This document shows, in pieces, positions 40,886-49,300 of a stretch of 64,000 nt of DNA; the stretch's first letter is position 1; each line of letters begins with the position of its first letter. The notes under the pieces were generated by a model. The model was given only the letters and a program-made list of their open reading frames with translations, had not been told where the DNA came from and did not search any database. Position numbers and translations under genes: made by a program. This DNA comes from Onstottus_B arcticum (GTDB taxonomy: Bacteria; Acidobacteriota; Blastocatellia; UBA7656), in assembly GCA_038040485.1 (NCBI GenBank), contig JBBPIE010000002.1, forward strand, positions 333,964-397,963, written 5' to 3'.

Positions 40886-43717
40886 ATGGTGAATGAAGTG
40901 GAGTCAGGCGACAAAAAAGCCGATCCAATTAAGCTGCATCTATGGCTCATCGGCTTCATCGGCCTGATCGTGCCGCGCCGGTTTCGCGCTGACTGGAAGC
41001 AGGAATGGGAAGCTGAGTTGCGCTACCGCGAGTTGCTGCTCGCCGATTGGGACAAGCTCAATTGGAAAACCAAACTTGATTTGTTGTACCGCAGCCTCGG
41101 CGCGTTTTGGGATGCGCTGATGTTGCAGCCACAAAGACTGGAGGACGAAATGTTTCAAGACTTACGCTTTGGCGCGCGAATGCTGCTCAAGCACAAAGGC
41201 TTCACGATGGTCGCCGTGCTTTCACTGGCGCTGGGCATCGGCGCCAACACGGCGTTATTCAGCGTGGTGGATGCCGTGCTGCTGAAGACCTTGCCGGTCG
41301 CCGAGCCGGAGCGATTGGTTCTGTTTGAATGGCAAGGCGGACTCCCGTTCAGAACGAATGGCATGAGCGGCACGTCGTCCGAGCTATCGCTGTTTCGCTA
41401 CGACGTCTTTGAGAAGATGCGCCAGATGCACGCCGCTGCACAGGAAAGCCCGCTGAGCGAGTTCTTTGCCTTCGCTCCGATCTATGAAGGGATCGCGGTG
41501 GCGGGCGACCAGGCGGAGATCGTCAACGGGCAAGCCGTGTCAGGCGGCTATTACGCCGGGCTGAGAGTGCAACCGAGCTTAGGACGCGCGATCTCTGACG
41601 AAGATGACAAGCCGGGCGCGGCGCCAGTGGTCGTACTCAGCCATCAGTTTTGGCAGGAGCGCTTCGACGCCAACCCGGCAGTCATCGGCCAGCCGCTCAA
41701 ACTCAACAAGATGTCTTTCACTATCATCGGTGTGACGCCGCCCGCGTTCACCGGCACGTTGCAAGTAGGTTATTACCCTGCCGTCACTGTTCCGATTACT
41801 TGCGAGCCGCTGCTGCGGAGTGAGAATAGCAACATGGGCACGGCGAACAAGCCAGGTTACTGGTGGCTGCATTTGATGGGACGGCTCAAACCGGGCGTGA
41901 CCTACGAACAGGCGCGCGACAGTTTGAACGGTGCTTTCCAAGCCGCTGCGTTGGAAGCCATGCCGGCGCCGCGCACGGCGAATGAACCGGCGCAACTCGA
42001 TCCGAAAGATTATCCGCACCTGCTTGCGGAATCCGGCAGCCGAGGGATGTTGAACGAGCGCAGACTTTATTCAACCACCATCTATGGACTGTTCATCGTG
42101 GTGGCGCTGGTGCTGCTGATTGCCTGTGCCAACGTAGCGAACCTGCTGCTGGCGCGAGCAGCCCTGCGCAACGCAGAGATCAGCCTGAGGCTCGCGGTCG
42201 GCGCGGGACGCTGGCGTCTGATCCGGCAGCTTTTGACCGAGAGCGTGCTGCTCGCAGGCTGCGGTGGCGCGGTCGGCGTGCTCTTCGCCTTCTGGGGCAA
42301 GCGCGCGCTCCTGGCGGTGACAGACAAAGACACGGGAATCGTGCCCAGCGGCGTTGACCTCACTCTGAATTGGCGAGTGCTCGTGTTCACGCTGGCCGTC
42401 TCGCTCGTGACCGGCGTGCTGTTCGGCTTGGCGCCCGCATGGCGTGCGACCGGGCTGGATTTGGCGACCTCGCTCAAACAAAGCCGTCGCACGACGGGCG
42501 CGGTTTCGCGGCTCAGCAAAGGGCTGATCGTCGCACAGGTCGCGCTCTCGTTGTTGTTGTTGGTTGGCGCGGGTTTGTTCATCCGCACGCTCTACAACCT
42601 GCAACGCGTCAACCTGGGCTTCAATCAAGAGAACCTCTTGCTCTTCAGGTTGCAGCCGCAACAGGGCGGATACAAAGACGAACGGCTGGTGCAGTTCTAT
42701 CAGCAACTCCTGGCGCGGCTGGACAACCTGCCGGGCGTGCGCGCGGCGACGTTCGCCCGCGTCCCGCTCATCGCGAAGGACAACTCGGCCAACAGTATTG
42801 TGCTGCCAGGCGAGACGGCTATGACTGCGAAATACTCCACCTCTCGACAGATGGCGCGCGAAAACTATTTTGCGACGATGGAAATCCCACTGCTGCGTGG
42901 ACGCGGCTTCACGGCGCAAGATGACCAGCGTGCGCCCCAGGTCGCCATCGTCAATCAAGCCTTCGCTCAAAAGTTTTTCCCAAACGCCGACGTGCTCGGC
43001 CAGCGCGTCACGCTTAAAGTTAGCAAACGCGAAGTCGAGATCATCGGTGTCGTCGCCGATACCAAATACACGCGCCAGCGCGAAGATCTCAAGCCGCTGC
43101 TTTACACGCCGTGGCAGCAGGAAGGCGCGGTGATCGGCGAGATGTCTTTCGCCTTGCGCACTACGGGCGAACCGACTGCGCTCGCCGCCACAGTGCGTCA
43201 AGTCGTGCGCGAACTCGACAGCAATCTGCCGGTCACAGAGGTCAGCACGCAAACCGCACGCTCGCAGGCCACCTTGGGACAAGAACGCCTGTCCGCGCGG
43301 CTCCTGAGTTTCTTCGGCGGCCTGGCGCTCTTGCTCGCGGCCATCGGACTTTCGGGCGTGTTGGCTTATTCGGTCGCGCAACGCACAAACGAAATCGGCA
43401 TTCGGATGGCGCTCGGCGCGCGACCGGCGAACGTCCTGCGGTTGGTGATCTGGCAAGGAATGAAATTTGTGCTGCTCGGGTTGGCCGTGGGAGCGGTGAC
43501 CGCGTACGCGTTAACGCGCTTGCTGGCCAGCGACTTCTTTGGAGCGGACGCCTGGCAGCGCCGGATAGCCGAGCAGCTCTATGGCGTAAAGGGCAATGAC
43601 CCGCTGACCTTCGCGGTCATCGCGGTTTTGCTGCTGCTCGCGGCATTGGGGGCGTGCTGGCTGCCCGCGCGCAAAGCGGCGCAAGTAGATCCGATGGTGG
43701 CGCTTCGCCAGGAGTGA
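40886..43717 (+). CDS. ADOP-family orphan ABC permease 6 (long type)
   Basis: 943 residues, closest paralogue of permease 4: the same LALGIGANTALFSVVDAVLL first helix, the same larger periplasmic domain (FRTNGMSGTSSELSLFRYDV region) and the same extra loop before the last helix (LASDFFGADAWQRRIAEQLY). It ends QVDPMVALRQE. The ATG at 40886 (MVNEVESGDKK) is chosen since the frame upstream is short intergenic sequence. The remnant at 51776 begins with a very similar leader, so it derives from this type. Confidence 0.92.
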   Translation: MVNEVESGDKKADPIKLHLWLIGFIGLIVPRRFRADWKQEWEAELRYRELLLADWDKLNWKTKLDLLYRSLGAFWDALMLQPQRLEDEMFQDLRFGARMLLKHKGFTMVAVLSLALGIGANTALFSVVDAVLLKTLPVAEPERLVLFEWQGGLPFRTNGMSGTSSELSLFRYDVFEKMRQMHAAAQESPLSEFFAFAPIYEGIAVAGDQAEIVNGQAVSGGYYAGLRVQPSLGRAISDEDDKPGAAPVVVLSHQFWQERFDANPAVIGQPLKLNKMSFTIIGVTPPAFTGTLQVGYYPAVTVPITCEPLLRSENSNMGTANKPGYWWLHLMGRLKPGVTYEQARDSLNGAFQAAALEAMPAPRTANEPAQLDPKDYPHLLAESGSRGMLNERRLYSTTIYGLFIVVALVLLIACANVANLLLARAALRNAEISLRLAVGAGRWRLIRQLLTESVLLAGCGGAVGVLFAFWGKRALLAVTDKDTGIVPSGVDLTLNWRVLVFTLAVSLVTGVLFGLAPAWRATGLDLATSLKQSRRTTGAVSRLSKGLIVAQVALSLLLLVGAGLFIRTLYNLQRVNLGFNQENLLLFRLQPQQGGYKDERLVQFYQQLLARLDNLPGVRAATFARVPLIAKDNSANSIVLPGETAMTAKYSTSRQMARENYFATMEIPLLRGRGFTAQDDQRAPQVAIVNQAFAQKFFPNADVLGQRVTLKVSKREVEIIGVVADTKYTRQREDLKPLLYTPWQQEGAVIGEMSFALRTTGEPTALAATVRQVVRELDSNLPVTEVSTQTARSQATLGQERLSARLLSFFGGLALLLAAIGLSGVLAYSVAQRTNEIGIRMALGARPANVLRLVIWQGMKFVLLGLAVGAVTAYALTRLLASDFFGADAWQRRIAEQLYGVKGNDPLTFAVIAVLLLLAALGACWLPARKAAQVDPMVALRQE

Positions 43718-43720
43718 TCA

Positions 43721-46390
43721 GTGGCCGAGCAGAGTAACAAAACCGAATTTCGTTTCTGGCTCTGGCTGATCGAGTTGATCGGTGTAATCGTGCCGCGCCG
43801 CTTGCGCGCGGATTGGAAACAAGAGTGGGAAGCTGAGTTGAGATTCCGCGAACTGCTGCTGGCCGAGTGGGAGAGGCTTAATTGGAAAACGAAACTGGAT
43901 TTGGTTTACCGCAGTCTGGGCGCGTTTCTCGATGCGCTGGTGTTGCAGCCACAAAGACTGGAGGACGAGATGTTTCAGGATGTGCGTTTTGGCTTGCGAA
44001 TGTTGTTGAAGAAACCCGCCTTCACCTTGATTGCAGTCTTCACGCTGGCGCTTGGCATCGGCGCCAGCACGGCGATCTTCAGCGCGGTGAACCCCATTCT
44101 GTTCGAGCCGCTGCCTTATCCAAATGCCGACCGAATCACCACGGTCTGGGACTTCGGCAACGAAGGCGCGCGTGTCCACGTTACGTTCGGCACCTATCGC
44201 GAACTGCTCGAGCGCAGTCGCTCCTTCGACGCGATGGCCGTGATGAGAGCCTGGCAGCCGACCTTGACCGGGCAAGCGCAGCCGGAACGGTTTGATGGGC
44301 AGCGCGTGAGTGCAAGCTACTTCCGAGCGCTGGGCGTCTCGCCGGCAATGGGAAGCGACTTCCAGGAATCCGACGATCAGCCCAACGGGCGGGCTGTCGT
44401 GATAATCAGCGACGGGTTATGGCGACAACGCTTTAGCGAAGATGCCGCGATCGTAGGGCAACCGGTGACTCTCGACTCCAAACTCTATACCGTCGTCGGC
44501 GTGATGCCGCGGGGGTTCGAAAATGTCCTGGCACCCGCGGCTGAAGTCTGGACGCCTTTGCAGTACGACACTTCCCTTTTACCCGACAGCAGAGAGTGGG
44601 GTCATCACCTCCGTATGGTGGGGCGGTTGCGCTCGGGCGCCGGAACTGATCAGGCCAGGCTGGAGCTCAATTCAATCGCGCACAATCCGGAGCCGGAATT
44701 CTCCAGACCGCCACACGCGTCAATGAATCCGGGGTTGATAGTGAACTCTCTGCAGGATGACGTTACCAGCGGCGTCAAACCAGCGCTACTCGCGGTACTT
44801 GGAGCAGTCGTTCTGGTGCTCGTGATTGCCTGCGCGAATGTGACGAATCTGCTGCTGGCTCGCGGCGCGCAGCGACGCGGCGAGTTTGCGATACGCGTCG
44901 CGCTGGGCGCCGGAAGAACGAGGATGATTCGGCACCTGCTCACCGAGAGCCTGCTGCTCGCCGTCCTGGGCGGCGCGCTGGGAATGGTCGTCGCGGAATT
45001 CGGTGTACGGGCGCTTGTGGCGCTCAGTCCACCCGGACTGCCGCGGGTAGGCGCGATTCGCATCGACGGCGCAGTCTTCGCTTTCGCGCTTGGAATCACG
45101 ACGGTGATCGGGGTGGTGGTCGGGCTGATCCCAGCGCTGCACGCGTCTCGCAGGGACCTGAACATCGGATTGCAGCAAAGCTCGCATCGAACCGCCGGTG
45201 GTCACCAATGGTTGCGCCGAACTTTGGTGGTGGCCGAAGTCGCGCTCGCCCTCGTGCTGCTGGTGAGCACCGGATTGCTGTTGCGTAGCCTGCAGCGTCT
45301 GTTCGCGATTGATCCCGGGTTCGATACGTCGCATTTGCTTACGATGCAGGTACAGACATCGGGTCCCCGATTCGACAACGACGCAACTCACCGGTTCTTC
45401 GAGCAAGCTTTGGAGGCGGTACGCCAGGTCCCCGGTGTCACCGAGGCCGCGTTCACCAGCCAGTTGCCGCTGAGCGGCGACCTTGACGACGGCTATGGCG
45501 TGCATTTTGAGTCGAGTCCGACTGGTAATCCCGAGGCGGATAGCGGCGCGTTCAGGTATGCGGTGAGTCCCGGTTACTTCGAGACGATGGCTATCCCTCT
45601 GCGTGGCGGGCGCGTGCTCAATGCCTACGACGGAGCCGACGCGCCTCCTTCCGTACTGATCAGCGAATCGTTAGCCAGAAGCAAGTTCGGGAATGAAACC
45701 CCGATCGGACAGCGGCTGCGCGTCGGGCCCAGCACCGGGCCGTGGAACACTGTGGTCGGCGTGGTTGGGAACGTGAAGCAGACGTCGCTGGCGGTGGCGC
45801 AGACGGATGCGGTGTATATGACAAACACGCAGTGGCGCATGTTCGTGGACAAAGCGCGATGGCTCGTGGTTCGTGCGCGGGGCAGCGCGATGACTCTCAC
45901 TCCCGCGATCAAACAGGCAATCTGGTCGGTGGATAAGGATGAGCCGATTGTACGGATGGCGACGATGGACGACTTGCTCGCGAAGTCAGCCGCCGAGCGG
46001 CGCTTCGCGCTGATTCTGTTCGAGACGTTCGGCCTCGCGGCGCTTGTGCTCGCGGCCATCGGCATCTACGGCGTGCTCTCCGGCAGCGTCACCGAACGCA
46101 CGCGCGAGATCGGGGTGCGGTTGGCGTTGGGCGCGCAACGCCGTGATGTCCTCGCTATGATTTTGCAGCAAGGCGCCAAACTCGCGCTGGGCGGCGTCGG
46201 CATCGGGTTGCTGTTTGCGTGGGCGGCGACGAGGTTGCTAGGCACGCTGCTTTATGGTGTGAGCGCAACCGATCCATTGGTCTTCGGCGTCGTTGCGGGC
46301 TTGTTGATCGTCGTAGCGTTGCTCGCTTGTTTCTTGCCCGCACGCAGAGCGACGAAGGTTGATCCGTTAGTCGCGCTTCGGCACGAATGA
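43721..46390 (+). CDS. ADOP-family orphan ABC permease 7
   Basis: 889 residues starting at GTG, three bases after the previous stop, which implies coupled translation. N-terminal domain IVPRRLRADWKQEWEAELRF. The first helix is LGIGASTAIFSAVNPILFEP, with Ser, Ala and Pro replacing the usual Asn, Val and Ala. The periplasmic loops (VWDFGNEGARVHVTFGTYRE) differ most from its neighbours, suggesting another substrate or partner. It ends KVDPLVALRHE. Confidence 0.92.
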   Translation: MAEQSNKTEFRFWLWLIELIGVIVPRRLRADWKQEWEAELRFRELLLAEWERLNWKTKLDLVYRSLGAFLDALVLQPQRLEDEMFQDVRFGLRMLLKKPAFTLIAVFTLALGIGASTAIFSAVNPILFEPLPYPNADRITTVWDFGNEGARVHVTFGTYRELLERSRSFDAMAVMRAWQPTLTGQAQPERFDGQRVSASYFRALGVSPAMGSDFQESDDQPNGRAVVIISDGLWRQRFSEDAAIVGQPVTLDSKLYTVVGVMPRGFENVLAPAAEVWTPLQYDTSLLPDSREWGHHLRMVGRLRSGAGTDQARLELNSIAHNPEPEFSRPPHASMNPGLIVNSLQDDVTSGVKPALLAVLGAVVLVLVIACANVTNLLLARGAQRRGEFAIRVALGAGRTRMIRHLLTESLLLAVLGGALGMVVAEFGVRALVALSPPGLPRVGAIRIDGAVFAFALGITTVIGVVVGLIPALHASRRDLNIGLQQSSHRTAGGHQWLRRTLVVAEVALALVLLVSTGLLLRSLQRLFAIDPGFDTSHLLTMQVQTSGPRFDNDATHRFFEQALEAVRQVPGVTEAAFTSQLPLSGDLDDGYGVHFESSPTGNPEADSGAFRYAVSPGYFETMAIPLRGGRVLNAYDGADAPPSVLISESLARSKFGNETPIGQRLRVGPSTGPWNTVVGVVGNVKQTSLAVAQTDAVYMTNTQWRMFVDKARWLVVRARGSAMTLTPAIKQAIWSVDKDEPIVRMATMDDLLAKSAAERRFALILFETFGLAALVLAAIGIYGVLSGSVTERTREIGVRLALGAQRRDVLAMILQQGAKLALGGVGIGLLFAWAATRLLGTLLYGVSATDPLVFGVVAGLLIVVALLACFLPARRATKVDPLVALRHE

Positions 46391-46463
46391 TTTCCAGGTT
46401 TCGAGTTTGGAGTTCCGGGTTCCAAGTTGCGGTTCCATGCTGGCCCTGCATTAAAGGAAACCG

Positions 46464-49142
46464 ATGGCCGATTCCACTCACACAATGCGCTTTCGTTTTT
46501 GGCTCTGGCTGATCCGTGCGATCGGCGTCATCGTGCCGCGAAGGCTTCGCGCTGATTGGCGGCAGGAGTGGGAAGCCGAGCTGCAATACCGAGAGTTGCT
46601 GCTCGCCGATTGGGACAAACTCAATTGGAAAACCAAACTTGATTTGCTCCGCCGCAGTCTCGGCGCTTTCAGGGACGCGATGCTGTTGCAGCCACAAAGA
46701 CTGGAGGACGATATGTTTCAGGATGTGCGTTTTGGCTTGCGAATGTTGTTGAAGAAACCCGGCTTCACCTTGATTGCCGTGCTGACGATGGCGCTTGGCA
46801 TCGGCGCGAATACCGCGATGTTCAGCGTCGTCAATGCAGTGCTGCTCAACCCGCTCCCGTTTCCGGAGCCGGAACGGTTGATCAGGATCTACGGCCACTT
46901 CTTTGCCACAAGCCAGGACAACATGAGCGCCTCGGTTCCGGAGTTCACCGACTATCGCGAACAGACGAGCAGCTTCGAGCAGATAGCCGGCTACGATGAT
47001 TTCAGCGCGAACCTGACGCCAAAGGATGGCGAGCCGGAGCGGGTCGAGGCGTTGCTTGTCACTCCCGAGCTGTTCTCTGTTTTGAAAGTAACACCGCAAG
47101 CCGGGCGCGTATTTATGCCCGAAGAGGCGCAGGACGGACACGACGACGTGGTGCTGATAAGCGATGAACTGTGGCGCCGCCGTTTCGGAACGAGTCCGAA
47201 TCTCGTGGGAGAAAAAGTCATAGTCAACGGGCGCAATAACACGGTCATCGGCATCATGCCGCCGGGCTTCGCGTTCCCGCAGCGGACTGAGTTGTGGAAA
47301 CCGCTCTGGTTTCCGGCGGACCAGTTAACCGGCCAGTCGCGTGGCAATCGCGGCCTGGACGTGATCGGCAGGTTGAAGCAATCAGTGACCGCGTCGGAGG
47401 CCCAAGCCGAAATGGATCATCTGGCTGCGCGGCTTACCGAACAGTATCCGCGCAACTACGAGTCGCGAGGCTGGAGCATCGGCGTCGTGCCGTTGCTGGA
47501 TGACTACGTTGGCGAAGCGCGCAAGGGGCTGCTGGTGCTGTTGGGCGCGGTGGCGTTCGTGATGTTGATAGCTTGTGCGAACGTGGCGAACTTGTCGCTG
47601 ACGCGAGCGACGGCGCGGCGGCAGGAGATTGCCTTGCGGTTGGCGCTCGGCGCAACGCGCTTGCGAGTGACCCGGCAGTTGTTGACTGAAAGCGTGCTGC
47701 TGGCGCTGGCGGGTGGCGCGGCCGGACTACTGATCGCCGCCTGGGGCACCGGTCTGTTGCTGCGCTTCGCACCGGACGATCTGCCCCGCATCCACGAGGT
47801 CCGCATGGACGGGCGCGTGCTCGCTTTCACTTTCGCCGTTTCGCTGGTGACTGGAGTTCTGTTCGGTCTTGTTCCCGCGCTGGCTGCTTCGAACCCCGAC
47901 CTCAACGAAACGCTCAAAGAAGGCGGGCGCGGTGGAACCGGCAGCGCAAAGCGTCAGCGGATGCGCAGCGCTTTCGTGATTGCTGAAATCACATTGGCTC
48001 TGGTGCTGCTGGTCGGTGCGGGGCTGATGCTGAAAAGCTTCTGGCGTTTGCAGCGCGTCGATCCGGGCTTCAATCCAGACGGTGTCCTGACGATGAGAAT
48101 GATGCTGCCGTTTGAAATCTATGAGAAGCCCTCGCAGCGCGGCGCTTTCTACAAACAAGCGTTGGAGCGCATCGGGTCGGCGCCCGGTGTCGAAGCCGTA
48201 AGCGCGACTTCGCAAGTCCCGCTCACGGAGGGCGGCAGCTCGGGCACGATCAGCGGCGAGAATTCCGCCGTCGGGCCAACTGATCTGCCCGTCGAAGCCG
48301 AATGGCGTTGGGTCACGCCTGACTACTTCAAGGCGATCGGCACAATGCTAATGGCAGGACGCGACTTCACCGATGCCGACGCGGAGGGCGCGCCGCCGGT
48401 TGCGGTCGTTGATGAATCGTTCGCAGAGCGGTACTACCCGAACGAAGACCCGGTAGGCAAACGAATCAAGCGCGGCAAGCTCGATTCAACGCGGCCGTGG
48501 ATGACGATCGTAGGCGTCGTGCGTCACGTGCAGAGCCGCCGGCTCGATGCAACGTCGGGTGTTCAAGTCTACTTCCCGTTTTACCGGGATCCCACGGCTT
48601 ACAACATGTCGCTGGTGGTTCGCACAAGCGCGGCGGACCCGCTGTCGCTCAGCGAAACTGTGCGTGCCGCGATTCAATCGTTGGATAACAATCAACCGGT
48701 CTACGACGTCTTCACTCTAAGACAGATCGTCGGCGACTCGATGTCGCAGCGCCGATTCGCAATGCTGCTGATGGGGATGTTTGCGGCAGTTGCGCTCGCG
48801 CTGGCGGCGGTGGGCATCTACGGTGTGATGTCTTATTCGGTCGCGCAACGCACGCATGAGATCGGCATCCGCGTTGCGTTGGGCGCAACAACCGGCGAGG
48901 TGCTCAAGATGGTAATCGCGCAAGGCATGACGCTGACCTCGATTGGCGTGACGATAGGGTTGGCCGCCGCTTTCGCGCTGACGCGATTGCTGGAGACTTT
49001 GTTGTTCGGGATCAGCGCGACTGATTGGGTGACTTACGCGGAAATCTCAGCGCTGCTGACCGGTGTAGCGCTGCTGGCCTGCTACCTGCCGGCACGCCGC
49101 GCGACGCAGGTCGATCCGATGATCGCGCTCCGGCAGGAGTGA
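46464..49142 (+). CDS. ADOP-family orphan ABC permease 8
   Basis: 892 residues. AAGGAAACCG directly before ATG 46464 is the best ribosome site in the array. N-terminal domain IVPRRLRADWRQEWEAELQY, first helix LGIGANTAMFSVVNAVLLNP, ending QVDPMIALRQE. The 5' nucleotide block around the QPQRLEDDMFQDVRFGLRML codons is nearly identical to those of permeases 3 and 7. It could have independent expression given the 73-bp leader with GTTTCGAGTTTGGAG-type low-complexity sequence. Confidence 0.92.
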   Translation: MADSTHTMRFRFWLWLIRAIGVIVPRRLRADWRQEWEAELQYRELLLADWDKLNWKTKLDLLRRSLGAFRDAMLLQPQRLEDDMFQDVRFGLRMLLKKPGFTLIAVLTMALGIGANTAMFSVVNAVLLNPLPFPEPERLIRIYGHFFATSQDNMSASVPEFTDYREQTSSFEQIAGYDDFSANLTPKDGEPERVEALLVTPELFSVLKVTPQAGRVFMPEEAQDGHDDVVLISDELWRRRFGTSPNLVGEKVIVNGRNNTVIGIMPPGFAFPQRTELWKPLWFPADQLTGQSRGNRGLDVIGRLKQSVTASEAQAEMDHLAARLTEQYPRNYESRGWSIGVVPLLDDYVGEARKGLLVLLGAVAFVMLIACANVANLSLTRATARRQEIALRLALGATRLRVTRQLLTESVLLALAGGAAGLLIAAWGTGLLLRFAPDDLPRIHEVRMDGRVLAFTFAVSLVTGVLFGLVPALAASNPDLNETLKEGGRGGTGSAKRQRMRSAFVIAEITLALVLLVGAGLMLKSFWRLQRVDPGFNPDGVLTMRMMLPFEIYEKPSQRGAFYKQALERIGSAPGVEAVSATSQVPLTEGGSSGTISGENSAVGPTDLPVEAEWRWVTPDYFKAIGTMLMAGRDFTDADAEGAPPVAVVDESFAERYYPNEDPVGKRIKRGKLDSTRPWMTIVGVVRHVQSRRLDATSGVQVYFPFYRDPTAYNMSLVVRTSAADPLSLSETVRAAIQSLDNNQPVYDVFTLRQIVGDSMSQRRFAMLLMGMFAAVALALAAVGIYGVMSYSVAQRTHEIGIRVALGATTGEVLKMVIAQGMTLTSIGVTIGLAAAFALTRLLETLLFGISATDWVTYAEISALLTGVALLACYLPARRATQVDPMIALRQE

Positions 49143-49149
49143 GTCTATT

Positions 49150-49286
49150 GATTTTGGATTTTAGATTTTGGATTTTGGATTTGGACTTGCGGTGAACTTC
49201 AGGCAGCCCGGGAGGTTCGGCGGGCACACATTGCAAACAGAGCTTGGGTAGCCAATCCAAAATCTAAAATCCAAAATCCAAAATCA
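49150..49286. repeat. ATTTTGG heptamer arrays in inverted orientation
   Basis: GATTTTGGATTTTAGATTTT-type units (49150-49184) are mirrored by CCAAAATCTAAAATCC-type units (49252-49286) around 67 unique bases. The same heptamers flank the hairpin before permease 1. Confidence 0.75.
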
Positions 49287-49300
49287 AAAGGGGGGACGAG

